A stretch of DNA of 64,000 bases from [Phialemoniopsis] sp. UDSM-2020. Taxonomy: Eukaryota; Ascomycota; Sordariomycetes; Thyridiales; Thyridiaceae. Made by a program: the position numbers and the translations under genes. The first letter of the stretch is position 1, and every line of letters starts with the position of its first letter. This document shows positions 34,524 through 46,852 of this stretch, one piece after another. The notes below the pieces were generated by a model, which was given only the letters and a program-made list of their open reading frames with translations, did not search any database and was not told the DNA's origin. Location: assembly GCA_018873225.1 (NCBI GenBank), contig JAEILZ010000005.1, forward strand, positions 2,976,001 to 3,040,000, read 5' to 3'.

Positions 34524-36137
34524 TCATGGGTCGGCTGATGGTCGCGAACGTGCCCAGATTTGCTTCAATCCTTCTTCGCGCCTGGCTACTCTATGCCATA
34601 TAAAGGCTGATAGGCACACAAAAACGGTCAGCGGGATCGCCACATCTCCAAACGTCCGGAATAGCGGCGACGCCGTCACCATCACATCATCACCCTCCTT
34701 CTCGGTCACGAACAGCTGACTGCCCATGACGCTAGCAATTGCTGTCGTTGGCAGGAACAGCATCGTGATCGCCGCAATGATCTTCATCAGGTTGGAGTCC
34801 TGCATCATCGTGACCGAGTCTTGCTGCGTTACCACGTTGAACGCTAGTGTGAGCGTGTTGTTGACGCGCTTTTGGAGACTGCCCAGACGCAATTTGGTTG
34901 AGCGGAAAAGAGATCGAGAGTACGACACCCGCTCGCGCAGTTGCTGTCGCGGCAGCCCGGCCCCGAGCGTCGCCGAGGTGCTCGTGCCGGAGCTGTTGCT
35001 GGTGCTGCTGCCAAAGCTGCTTGTCGAGGCGTTGTCGCTCCGGATGTGCTCGAGAAGGCTCTCTGCGACGAGAAGCATCGACTCGACCGCCTCTGAGAGG
35101 TGAACTACGTGCTTCGCCACGTTGTGCAAATCTGCAAAGGGCATCTGTCTGCTGAGGTAATGGCCTTGCCTTTTCTGAGACAAATCGATGGTTTTCTGCG
35201 TTCAAGGTTTCTCCAGGTCAGTCCACTGTAACTGGCCCCTCGCCAATGCCAGCAGCACCTACATGTTCAAGTGCCCCGAAAACAGTGTTCATGTTCCAGA
35301 CGTTCTTATCCACGTCTCCGAACAAACCCTGGATGACGGGGTGCAGCAACATCAAAGGTTCTGTCTCAACCTCCTGCCACGTTGTCGCTGTGAAGACTGT
35401 CTCCAACTCTGCTCTGACATGCGGCGATGCGCCGAAACACACCAAGGTGGCCACCCCGTGCGGGCTCGTTCGTAAAAAGTAGCCCGACCGGACGTAGCTA
35501 TAGTCAGCCTGTGGCAGTTGCCGAGTAATCTCCGTGCGTCGTCTGCCGGTCCACCTCGTGGTCGGGTCTGCCTGCGCATGGTATTCGACTGCGGGACCAT
35601 CGTTCTGGCCCATCACCAGATTGACGTGCTTGCAGAGGAAGTGGAACCATGCGCAGAAGCCGTCCGAGTCGGTCTGCGTTCCAAAGCTATGGCTCACCGA
35701 TGTGAGGCGTTCCATTACGAAAGCGACCGGAACATTCAGAAGGGTAAAGAGCTCTACAAACGCGCTCTTGGTGGATATTTGCGGCAAGTCGAGCGGCGCG
35801 AAACTGTCCCGGCTTCAGCACGAACGAAGACGCGGCATACAAACCAGCTCCTGATATGTTTCTTACATGATTCGCAGCTCACAGGACTCTCGCAGTCTGC
35901 TGAGATCTGTAACATGGCTGGCTCTTCGCCCATGGGGACATGCTAGAATCGCAAGTCAGGCTCGCAATACTAGAGTCGAGATGGATTGCGCAAACCTTTA
36001 GACTTCTCCCACACATCGACTGCAAAATCATTCGGGGCGCTGGAGATATTCTGGTCCGCTGCGTTTTCAAACGCCTGATATCTAGTATGTCCCCTTTCCC
36101 AGGACGGCTTCTCGGCCTCACCGTAACCAGCGCTCAT
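34524..36137 (-). CDS. CorA-like membrane protein
   Basis: Four exons (36137-35996, 35942-35867, 35812-35263, 35195-34524) give 479 residues; the frame changes between exons are matched by the splice phases. A cytosolic part of about 380 residues includes SFAPLDLPQ, common near the start of the fungal CorA-like soluble domain. A long helix precedes two C-terminal membrane helices (IIAAITMLFLPTTAIASVMG and IPLTVFVCLSAFIWHRVARR). In true CorA Mg2+ channels a Gly-Met-Asn loop joins these helices; here the position reads MGSQ, so ion transport is doubtful. A Ser/Thr-rich insert lies near residue 300. Many fungi have several such proteins of unknown role. Confidence 0.75.
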
Positions 36138-37304
36138 CCTCGCACTCAAATTTTGGACTCACTGCTTCGAACCGAGTCTTGAAACTCGCCTTTGTCCAAG
36201 CTTCATCAGTAGATTGGAGGATTCAGCGGAATCGTTGATTTCACACAATCATGCGAACTAGACACTTCGCACACACCAGGGAGAGGGCCTAGACTGGTCG
36301 AGCCTGACACCACCAGCGTCAAAAGCAGATGCTTATTATCGGGCGCCCCTGTCCATAGCACCGGGCGCGACTTCACAGTGGCAGACTCCAAAAATAAGCA
36401 ATCTGCGACGAGCAGGTGATAGAGGGTCCTGCGTGCATTCGACGGGACGCCAAGAGGTCGTGACTGCGGATTGTGGCCAATGAAGAACCTTTGCGCTTGA
36501 TGGCTATTCTTGTGGCGTCGTCCCAGGCCAGCCAGCCAGGGTTTCAGCAGGCTCAGCTCGTCGGGGCACAAAATCTTAATTCAGACATCGTGGCAGCAGG
36601 CCACCAATGGCGACGCGATACCGACGCCTTGGCGCTGCAACCCGACCCGGCACTTTCACCTCTGGGACGCATGAATATCGGTTGTCCAGGCTTCCTGTGC
36701 CACCCACCATCACGCCCAAGACCCTGTCACTCTCGGGACGCAGGAATCTCGTGAACACAGACCCCTTGCTTTTCTCGAAACGGCCCCCAAATGTCACGAT
36801 GATGCTTCCTACCATTGGCCCATAGTTGCACTTTGTCACCAATATAGCTCGAGTCGTGGTGTGCAGAACTTCGGACTTGGATTGCGGCTGGGGCCTCTGA
36901 ACCTGTTCGTGCCCCTGCGCTTCAAATTGGGATTGACTCTTCGGAAGGGGGCTTGCAGGTTGCGCTCCACAAGCGGCATATACCGTATCAAGCTGCCAAT
37001 TATCAGCGACCTTGAGCAGGGTCCAGATGCAGCCCTATTCGATGGCGGCAGACATGGGGGCGAAAGATGGCTTTTGTCCAGGCTGTCGAGATGGTGTGTT
37101 CAGGAGACTGACATGGGGGGAACGTTCACCGTGAGGGATCACTTTGCTGAAGCACTCTGAGCACCAGCCGATTCTTGCAATACATAACTATGTAGCATCC
37201 GAGCGAACACTCGTCTCCTTGGTTTCCCTGTTTTCTTCCACTGCCCAAAAGGTTCGTACGACCCTGCCAGCAACCAACCTACCAACGGATCAGTCTATAC
37301 GCTC
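36138..37304. other. Divergent spacer of 1.2 kb
   Basis: Upstream of both the CorA-like and the HET-related genes. Two adjacent minus-strand open frames (36206-36571 and 36576-36842) have no recognisable domains and are not called. Confidence 0.4.
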
Positions 37305-40300
37305 ATGGTTAGTGATGTTCTCATTCGCCCCGAGTCCTTACAAGCTAATACATACTTAGGCGCAGAATCACGGTGGTAATTGGGATCCCAACTCAATGGC
37401 TGTAAGTTCGATTCTTATCGTGAACTTGACCTCGCCAGGCGACTGACTTCACCCAGACTGGACAGTCGTATTCGACTTCAGCAAACCACGGAGGAAACTA
37501 CGTTCCTCCAGTACCCGCACAGGTAGGAGCTCCGAAAGCTTCAACAGAGCGATAAGGTATTGACCAGACGTACCAGCCTACCCCGTACACCAACACGCCA
37601 TCGCCAGGCCACGTTAGCCGTCCGACCCTTTACTCGACCGACAGCTCTTCGTACCAGTCTCCTAGTCCGGCCTATCAACCCTCCCAGAGTCCTCCAATGA
37701 GCTACACACAGGCTCCGCCGCCTGGTCAGGGCTATACCGCTGCTGGAAACATTCAGCCGGCTCCTCCACAGCAACAATACGTAAGTACTAACACGTTCTC
37801 CTATCTACCCAGGCTAGACCCGTGTGTTGATGCCACCAAAGACTTATCATGGAGGACAGACCTTTCAAGGTCAGCCTCATGGGGCGAATCAGGACGGTGT
37901 CATGGTAAAGGTGTTTCGCGGTTGCTTTTGCGTATAGGTTAATTAAGATTTTATTCTCCAGGCTGTCCCCAAATCCACCGTGATGAACCAGATCATCCCA
38001 TTGAGCAACAACCCTGACGCCTTCACCGTAAGCCACCCAAGCGCAAACTATGATGAACTGGGAGGAATGACTGACTGCTGTCGATAAGGCAAACAAATAT
38101 GACAAGGAGTTCCCTACCAACCTCAAGGACAATCAGCATGTCTTCTCCTCGCACACGGTCTTTCGCTGGAAGCGGCCTCATCACTACCAGCCTCCAGGCT
38201 ACACATATGCCTCGCCCCAAGAGTACAGACACCGTGACTTCGCCGGCCGTGTCACGCGTGGTCCCTACTTCGACCGATACTTGCACCACAATGACGGGCG
38301 ACTCCGCAAGCTGATCGTTGCGACGACCGACGAGATCTTTCAAGGACCCGGTTCATCAACATGGCGTCGCACCTACGTGCGCAAGGTGTCACCTCTGATC
38401 GTGCGCCTCGCCACTTGGGTCATGGACTTCAGCTACGACCCGGAGATCTACACCTGGGAAGACTGGGGTGTTATGCTGCTCAGAGCCTTTCCAGCTGCGT
38501 TGGCCATGCAGTTCGTGGTAAGTACACATCCATCCTCTCACGTTCAATGGTGTTTTCGCCCGTGTTAACATGTGTTCAACACGCAGTTCTGGCAAGGTGA
38601 GGCTGAGCGCTGGCAGTTCGATGGCTACTACGCGCCAGTGCCCTATCGCTTCTGGGGCGATGCCAAGATCTGGAGCAACCATCTCGAGAACAAGGTCGGC
38701 ACCTCACTACTCGCGCGCAACAACTCCATCTATCGTGTGCTCAAGCCGCGCCACCTGTGCTTCCTACGTCATCCCTACGATACCGAGTCACTGCACGGCG
38801 TCGACGTCCGTTCTGTTGACGACTGGGAGCGCACCGACGGCTCGGACGCCGACTTGAGGTACCTGTTCATTGCCTACTCGACTGAGCACTTCAGCCACGC
38901 CTCAGAAGAAGACAAGATCGCCCTGCATCAGATCGCCGAGACGGCGGCGAGGGCGGCCAAAGTGCCTGCGTACTGGGTTGCCGCCAGCTGCATGCAGAAT
39001 CCGGCCGAGCTGGAGGCTGATGTAAGTCGATATGCATGCACGCATTGTTTGAATCAATCTGATCTGACCAAACTCTAGGTTTATCGTATCTCAGATATCC
39101 TCCGCGGCGCCCAGGATATGATCATCGCCGTCGGACAGTCCAAGGAGAGAGCCGCCGTGCAGCGACTCTCCACTGACCAGCTTCTTGCTCAGTGGGGTAC
39201 TCGTATGTGGACTTTCCCCGAGGTCCTTCTGACTCCCGGCAAGCAGATTGCAGTGTACACTCGCGGCGCAAATCTGCGAGCACCTCTGGTGATCAGCAAG
39301 AACCAGTTTGCCGGCCGTGTCTGGGCCAACACCGACGGAGAGGAGTCGCGGCAGCTGGTCGACCACTATCTTGGCAACCTGAGTCTGAGCCGGTTGGAGC
39401 TTGCTGTGACGGCTCTGAGGTGCCTCTATGACCGCAATACGACTGAGCATCTTCCCGGTGACCAGGCCTACGCCCTCATGGGCCTTTTGCGGCTGCGACC
39501 CCAGATTGACAAGACGGACTCGCCTTTCCAGGCATTCTCCCGGTACCATTGCCTCCCTCTTTTGTATTTCTTCTGCACATACCTGCTAACATACGCGACA
39601 ATACAGCCTGTCTCTTGCCAATGACTCTGACAAGCTGCTTGAGCGCTACCTCTGCACCTTGCCCAGCTCCACACGGCAGCCATGGTACAATATGTCGGAC
39701 GCCTACAATTCTGCCCTTTGGGATATTGAGCCCTACTGTCAGGTCGCTGCCGTCTGCGACCACGACACCATTGTCCTTGACGGCGCCCGTGGTGCTTCCA
39801 TCCGCTGGAAATCGTTCTTCCCTGTCGGCTTCAAAACTGGCTTCTCGTGGAAGCGCTGGTTTGCCGTCAAGGCCATGGAGAACATGTCCTTGTTTCTCAT
39901 CCTCATGGTCGTCTTCTTCGCGTTCAACATAATTGCCGGCGGAGTCGTCTGCCTGCTGCTGTGGCTATACGTCTTTGTCAACACGCCGAGCCTGATCCGC
40001 ACCGTCTACGGCGGCAAGTTCACCGAGGTGCAGGCCGCGCTGTTCGGCTTCGAGGGCTACCTCAACGCGCCGACGGTCGAGAGGGCCATCTTTGGGGGCA
40101 ACTTTGGCCGCTTTAGCTGGTCGACCAACGGCAGCCCGCTCAGCGTGTCCAACGTCAACGAGGATGGTGAGAGGGTCGGCGTGGACCCGAGCACGGATCC
40201 TGAGGTTCGGCTTAAGATCGAGAGGGCCAAGACGGCCAAGCCTGGTCAGATGAGGGTATGCTCCTTTCAATTCTCCAGTCGCCCCCTTTTATAACTCAGT

Positions 40301-40596
40301 CGCCTAATGATACTGTCCAGGTCTTCACCCTCGTCGACACCTACAACATGCAGCTGACCCTGTTCGAGGCGGTGCGTCCCCCGGTCTGCCTCTTCCTCTG
40401 CGCCAGCGAGGGCGGCATGCAGCGCGCCGTCGGCTGCTCGTACGACTGGACGACGCAGACCATGTACCGCGAGACGGTGCTGCGTATGCCGACAGAGTCG
40501 CTCAACAAGATGGACCGAGTGACGCGGGTGCGCATTGGTATTCAGCGGCCGGAGATGCCTTCCTATCCGGCCGGGTCGGGAGTGCAAAGAGTGTAA
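37305..40596 (+). CDS. HET-related membrane protein with Pro/Gln/Tyr-rich N-terminus
   Basis: Eleven exons: 37305-37307, 37360-37401, 37457-37522, 37568-37780, 37818-37904, 37962-38027, 38089-38517, 38587-39021, 39079-39542, 39607-40255 and 40321-40596, giving 909 residues. The first exon would be the ATG alone; a later start at 37396 is possible. Residues 1-130 are low-complexity (Pro, Gln, Tyr, Ser). The central part has motifs that recall a HET domain: WVAASCMQ, DVYRISDILRGAQDMIIAV and RMWTFPEVLL. About residues 690-730 form one or two membrane helices. The C-terminal 90 residues are a separate folded part. No function is known to me; a membrane-anchored relative of the HET family is the best description. 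Confidence 0.75.
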
Positions 40597-40832
40597 TATT
40601 TCGAGAGCTTATCTCATCTGAGCTCTATATTTGTTGAAAATGCTACTACTTCTCACGTGGGATGGATGGGATGCTTTTCTAGTATATGTTTCAATTCTTC
40701 TGATTTCTTTTTCCTTCTATGATAGTGGGCTGTCTCTACCGTTTTGAAAACTTCTACCATTATTGTTCTTGACGGGACGAGTGTGATGGGATCTCAACTG
40801 TTGTCCTAGGATGACCAAGGATCCATATGCCT

Positions 40833-42299
40833 CTATGAAGAAGGGACGCCACAGTGATATTGTTGAGAATCTCGAATCCTCTCCATAGGCCATTGTATCA
40901 TGATTTCGAGCGATGAGTGACGAAGCTCTTCTGAAATGTTGTCAATCAATGATGGGGCCCATCCTTCCAAGAACCAACATGTTGACTGCGCGTAGTGTAT
41001 AAAAACGCAGTAATATGCAAGTATGATCATCGCCACGTGGTTGCGCTGGCGTAGCAAGGCAAGATAGTCGGACGAAAGAAGCATAGGCCAGAGAAAGACG
41101 ACCCTTTGCTCAATCGAAGCTGCCACCGAGATGATGCTACTCACTCGTAGGACACTACTTCGGAGCGCACCTATTGCCTCCAAGAGGGCTGTTGCCTCTA
41201 TTTCTTTCAGGGTCGCGGATAACTCTTTCACCAGAACCTCGATGTGAGGGAGTCGGTCCAAGATTTCTTGAAGGTGCAAATCGACCGGTTCGTTCCCATA
41301 TACCACGAGGAAGAGCTCTTTAAGGGGCCCCATCCGAATGTCCTTGTGGGACGAGTTTCGTATGACGCTCATCCCTTCGATGAGCGCAAATATCTCCACA
41401 AGACTGTCGATTGGTGTGGAACATTCGTTGAACATCTGATAGCTTGGCCACATGGCGAACACGCTGATTATCAGGAAGATCGAGCTCACGTAGAGGGCGT
41501 GGCAATTGTCTGATGTGATGGCACCTGTCAGAAGGGTGCGAAGTCCACTGATGGAACGGTCCTGGTGTCGAGAAGCCTGCAGAAGATAGCCATCACGACG
41601 ATCTGGGTGGAGATATGCCATGTGAAATCCGGTTAAGGCCAGCATCTGATGAAGTAGGCATGGGGACAGGAAAGCTTGTCGCGGTACGTCGTGCTGCAGC
41701 GAGCTGTGTACGTTGGGGCATGAAGATATGGTGGCGTAAGTGATAGAGGTGTAGTGGTGCATTAGCTCGACATCTGACACCCAGCTCTGATCGTTGCCCG
41801 ACCACACAGCCTGCAGAGTTTGCGAGAAGCAGGGGAAGGGATCGGGCATTGACAAGGCTGCCTCGTCGCCTTGTGGAGTGAGCAAGTCACCTTGATACGC
41901 CCGGGTTTCGTGCTCGAAAGAGATGGGCGTTGGAAGGCTACCCGTCGGAGATCTTGATGGATCTGGTTCATTCGACTGGACCTTAGGAGACCAGAAGCGT
42001 GACACGAGACCAAGATGCTTCTCTGACGCTTCCCGTTGCTGTGAATGCTTTCCTTTCCGTGACCGGGTTCTCACTTGGGCTACTGTGTCCTCGGGTCCAT
42101 TTGGCGAAGACGATTCAAGGCTGCATGCTATGCCGTGCCTAATGCACGCACTGCATGGAGTCTTCTCATCACACTAGGCTAGGAATGAGTGTCAGGCTTT
42201 GAGATTATAGGGAATGCAATATCTTACTTTGACTTTCCTCTCTTTACATTTCACACATCCTTTCCGTGACTTTGAATAACCTAATCGCTTCATTTTCAT
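40833..42299 (-). CDS. Zn2Cys6 transcription factor, copy A of a paralogous pair
   Basis: Two exons (42299-42228, 42173-40833) give 470 residues. The zinc cluster begins at residue 15 (GCVKCKERKVK, then CDEKTPCSACIRHGIAC), with the intron after the third-cysteine spacer, as in many of these genes. The rest (LMHHYTSITYATISS, FHMAYLHPDRRDGY) belongs to the Upc2-like fungal regulator type with a ligand-binding-like C-terminal domain. The gene at 45254 encodes the same length with the same order of motifs, so they are paralogs. Copy A lacks two introns present in copy B. Upc2-like proteins often control sterol, fatty-acid or nearby metabolic genes. Confidence 0.85.
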
Positions 42300-43715
42300 A
42301 CGAGTGCTGTGATGGGAGGAGACTTGGCGAGCTGAAGTCAAGCAACAGTGGGTTTCTATGACCGGAAGTATATATGAGCAGCCCATTGACATATTTGCTC
42401 GAGCGTACGCCAGCAATCGATCCTTGGGTAGAAACCGCTTTGGGCGCCAAGAAGAATGATGCGATGCCAAGGAGACAGGTTTTGAGCCCAGCCTTTGGTG
42501 GCATTTGATTCCTCGTGACGCAGAGACTCGCTTTGGACAGTTCATTCATATTCAACACATTTCTAAGCATATTTGTGAATGCTCCGCCTCCTCTATACCC
42601 AGCCGTAGTAGTCCATCTGCTTGACGCCAAGAGCTTGCGAAGCTTCCGGCCGGTGAGGGGTCGGGTTTACTGGAATTGTCGAGTCGTATTGAATACACAG
42701 CCACCTTGCATGATGAATCGAAGCTTAAGCTGCTCAGATCCTTCGAGTTTATCGGCAAGCTGTACACTGTTTAGTGAACCAATACACCATGTCTATGTCG
42801 TTTATTCCTACGGCATATCAGATGTCTCCGTAGTTCCCTTACGGTGGAATTTCTGATGATCCCAAAGCTTCGAGGTTCGTGCGAGCAGCGATCGCAAATC
42901 TAGAGGCTGCCGTAACTGCACTACTTCTGGATCATCACCAGGTAAAGACACAACAAGGGCTATAATACCTCAGGCACAGTGGGGAATGTCGTGTCGGCAG
43001 ATGCTCGTTTTCGGACACGCAATCATTGGTGAACTCGATTGATATCAGGGGAAATGCCAAGCAACAAGGCAGCATGTCTCTTTAGCGCTGGACCCCTCAA
43101 ATTCAGTACAGAGGCTTAGCATATATATGCAGACTAGCTCCATAATGATCCTGGTACCACAGAGAAAGATATACAGGAGGAATTCACGCGGCTCGAGGCC
43201 ATCGTGGAGCCAGACTTCGCGGTCGAGATGAACCCTGTGTCAACTTCTTATTCTGGTAGTTCGTAAGAGTGGATCTGGGCCCATAAAAGTCGGATTCGGC
43301 AATGTTTGATTGGTTGGTCAGACTCGAATGCGAATCCGAAGGTCAATACGGCTTCGTAAAATCTACAACTCTGGAGTGCATGTTCAGCGTGTGACGAGAC
43401 TCACTTTTACAAGTATTTACGGAAATTATGGCAGTGCGTCATCAGAGACCCCAACAATGTGGCTCAGTGCCGCAGAATCATGTCTTAAGCTATCCTCGTT
43501 ATCGCGATGAGCAGTTTTGTAGATCTATTGATCCTGAATCAAGGCCTTAAAGAATTAATTCGGACCACAAAATCACTCGTACATAAATACATCGCAAGCC
43601 CTTCGTAGTCGAATTCGTCTCAGTATCTCGAGCCCTTCATTGTAGGATACTCGACTCCACTGCAAACAAATCTCTCACCGCCGACATCTGGAAGTCATCG
43701 AATCTGCGAGCGAAT
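42300..43715. other. Divergent spacer between copy A and the RTA1-like gene
   Basis: 1.4 kb. No gene. A 12-base perfect palindrome GCATATATATGC lies at 43119-43130. It must hold the promoters of both genes. Confidence 0.4.
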
Positions 43716-44748
43716 ATGTCGTCTTCGTCTCGCTATGCATACAATCCATCCTTTCCGGCTGCAATCATTTTTGTAATTGCCTTCTCACTAGCAACTTTAT
43801 ATCATGTCTATCAGCTGATCCGACGGAGGACCTGGTACTTTATTCCCTTCATCATCGGCTGCATCTGTAGGATTGGCTCCCTTGTAAATCCGGAACAGCC
43901 AAACACTTTGCTGACCATGATATACTTTTTACAGTTGAGATCATAGGATATGTCGGACGAACAATCTCATCGAAGGAGACGCCACAAGAGTGGTCGCTCC
44001 CGCCGTACATCCTCCAAGCCCTCCTGCTCCTTCTAGGACCAACGATGTTGGCGGCCTCGATTTATATGGTTCTGAGTCGTCTCATACGCCTCCTGGACGC
44101 CGAGTCTTACTCGTTGATCAAGCCCAAATGGCTGACAAGGTTCTTTGTGCTTGGAGACGTAGCTTCATTCTTTGCGCAGGCTATAGGTAAAGAAAAGGAG
44201 TTGCCCAGCACGATGGAAATAAGAGCTAACACAAATCACTAGGTGGCGGCAAATTGGCGGACGCAAAGACAAAGAGCGACCGGGACAAGGGCCAGACGAT
44301 CATTATAGTCGGCCTTGGTATCCAGATTGTGTTCTTTGGCCTCTTCATTATCGTCACCTGCTTATTCCATTACCGCGTACGCAAGAACCCCACGTCGCGC
44401 TCGCTCAGCATAGTCTGCCCTTGGAGAGGTTTCATCAAGGCTTTGTACGGCGCCAGCGCCCTGATCATGATCCGGTCCATCTTTCGAGTCATCGAATATG
44501 TCATGGGCAAGGAAGGCGAGCTCCAGTCCAAGGAAGTCTACCTCTACATCTTCGATGCTCTGCCCATGTTCCTGGCGGTCGCACTGTTCAACGTTTTGCA
44601 CCCGAGTGCTATCATTTCGACGCATAGAAAGCTTGTCACTCCGATCTCCGACACTGAGAGTCAGAGTGACATGGTCCGTATGTCGCATATCAATCAGGAT
44701 GGACCTGAGCACCGGCCGCTTCATCAACATCAACGCCAGCCATATTGA
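43716..44748 (+). CDS. RTA1-like membrane protein
   Basis: Three exons (43716-43866, 43935-44186, 44243-44748) give 302 residues with seven predicted membrane helices. The splice joins GCIF to EIIGYVGR, a hallmark of this family, and AASIYMVLSRLI and RSIFRVIEYVMG follow. RTA1-type proteins (Rta1, Rsb1) are linked to lipid translocation, long-chain-base release and resistance to toxic compounds such as aminocholesterol. Position between two Upc2-like regulators makes regulation by either plausible. The C-terminus is His/Gln-rich and probably cytosolic. Confidence 0.9.
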
Positions 44749-45253
44749 TCGAACTTCTAATATTGCTGGAATAGAACGATGGCGGAAAGGTTGAACTTCG
44801 CGGACATGAAGGCATGCAGATGCTCGACCGAAATAGTAGTCCCGTCAAAATGGGTCAGCAAGTCAAGAGATGACGAGAAAGAAGCTAATGGTAGTGCCAC
44901 GAGTAGCGGAGGGGATGGAGCAAGTGTTAGGATGCGAACCTGGAAGGCTTGAATAGATGTAGTAGGGTCGGGCTTTTTGACCACTGTCTGTTGTTGTTTC
45001 GATACTCTTTCGATAAATTATAGAATACGCGAATAATTTGAGAAAATTTTGGGTGAGAAACAACATGCAAGATAGTAATTGTACGCTAGAAGAGCAAAGG
45101 TGTCATGGTGGACCCTGAACCCCGAGACGGCCGTCTTTCTCCCCCCTTGACAGGTCATAAGGCCCTTGACAGGTCATAAGGCTGATTGTTATCTATTCCC
45201 TCTCCATTCGCTTCACTGACCACCTGCATCAATTTGTTCTACCCACAGTCGAT
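44749..45253. other. Promoter region of regulator copy B
   Basis: Half a kilobase without genes; contains the 19-base tandem repeat listed next. Confidence 0.4.
45145..45182. repeat. Perfect 19-base tandem duplication
   Basis: Two adjacent identical copies of CCTTGACAGGTCATAAGGC at 45145-45163 and 45164-45182. Each copy contains TGAC-AG-GTCA, an inverted pair of half-sites, inside a CCTT...AAGG frame. It ends 71 bases before the ATG of regulator B. It resembles a doubled operator, but no factor is known. Confidence 0.8.
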
Positions 45254-46852
45254 ATGAAGACGCGTGCGTCTCGGCTTGGTCACAGAAAGTCGCGTTTTGG
45301 CTGTGCCAGGTGTAAGCAACGCCATGTGAAGGTGAGATTGGAATTGCAAGCCATGACTTGCTGCCACCCTCATGACCACACATGCTAATCTTTGCGTATG
45401 ATAGTGCGATGAACAAATACCCTGTAGGAACTGCGTCCGGCATAAGGTTTCCTGCAGTCTCCTGGGGTCTCGACCTCAGGCAGTTGACGTAGACCGAAGA
45501 AATGGCCTTCCGGGGCCACGAGTCGCCCGGCCAACTACTTTCGGAGTGCCATCTGAGGCCGACAATGCCGCATCTGGCAATGGCTCAAGGGCATCGTCAT
45601 ATTCGGGACCAACGCGGTCTGGAAGCGCGGATGTCAGCACAGGCACTGCGATCTCGTCAATCAAGAAACTTCTTGGGCAGATCGAAATGAATCTAGAGAC
45701 GCTCGAGGCCGGTAGCAGTGCCCCGATACCTTCTCCAGCGCCGCTTAGCCAAGCTCCCCATGCCGAAAAGGCAGAGCAGACGATTTCGCATGGCGATTGG
45801 ATGCAGAGCCTTCAACTACTTCATCATTACTGCACTTCGACCTACGCAACATTAGCCAATAGCCCCGACACGCAGCACATCTGGCAGCTCAAAATTCCTC
45901 AGATGGCGTTCGGACATGTGAGCCGGCTCACCACTGTTGTGCAACCGCTGATATGCTGACGCCCTGTTTGTTAGGAGTTCTTGATGAATGGCTTGCTAGC
46001 GGTCTCAGCACTGCATTTCGCATACCTTCATCCTGAACTGGGCAAGGCGTACTACACCGTTTCGACTCACTACCAAAATCTCGCCCTCGCAGCTTTCTCA
46101 TCCCGTCTCACCGATCTCGACACGGGGAACTCCGACGCGTATTACCTCCTTGCAGGCTTCATTTTCTTGATGAGCCTACAGTCCATCGCACGTTCGGAAC
46201 AGCGAGAATTGAGTCCGGACGACGTCGCGCGGTCCTTTCTCCTGCTTCAAGGTACTCTTGCCTGCCCAGTCCCTATTGACCCTGTGCTGAGATGAATGTT
46301 GTCAAAGGAGTAAAGAACATTCGTTCAGTACCGTTGGCCGAAATGTGGGTTACTCAGGGACCGTTATCAGCGGCTCTCCTCAAGAATGAACCCACCACAG
46401 TCCGATCGGCAGATGCGGAACTGGGATTCTCTATCCGTCTCAGGCACCTGGCAGCAGAAATCCGGGGCGCACTGATGCAGCCAACAGACACAGAAGACGT
46501 TCGGTCGTCGTGCCTACGAGCTGTCGAACTGCTGCGTACCACCCACAGCACTGTCATCCAGTCTGCTGTAGGCGTCCGGCGCATCTGGGCTTGGCCTTTC
46601 GAACTGCCTTCCTCGTTCCATAAGCTGATTTCTCAGACTCATCCAGTCGCATTGGTGATATTGGCGCATTTTGCAAGCATGGTACGCGAAGTCGAGGACA
46701 AGGCCTGGTTCACAAAGGGGTGGAGTCGTAAGGTTCTTGCCATGGTCGAGAATACACTTGAGCAGCCCTGGAGGGCATGGATAGATTGGCCGAGGAAAGC
46801 CAGGTCCGAAGACTTTGGATTGCAGACTGGGCCGGCCTCAGACTCGAGGTGA
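45254..46852 (+). CDS. Zn2Cys6 transcription factor, copy B of a paralogous pair
   Basis: Four exons (45254-45331, 45405-45917, 45975-46251, 46308-46852) give 470 residues, the same length as copy A. The zinc cluster begins at residue 17 (GCARCKQRHVK, then CDEQIPCRNCVRHKVSC). The first intron sits at the same place as in copy A. Shared later motifs include LLHHYCTSTYATLA and FAYLHPELGKAYY. The last two introns (45918-45974 and 46252-46307) have no counterpart in copy A. The doubled 19-base element immediately upstream suggests tight control or autoregulation. Upc2-like function is inferred from similarity only. Confidence 0.87.

Noticed and set aside
36206..36842. Two adjacent minus-strand open frames between the CorA-like and HET-related genes
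   Set aside because: No recognisable domain or consistent splice junction; located in a shared promoter region.
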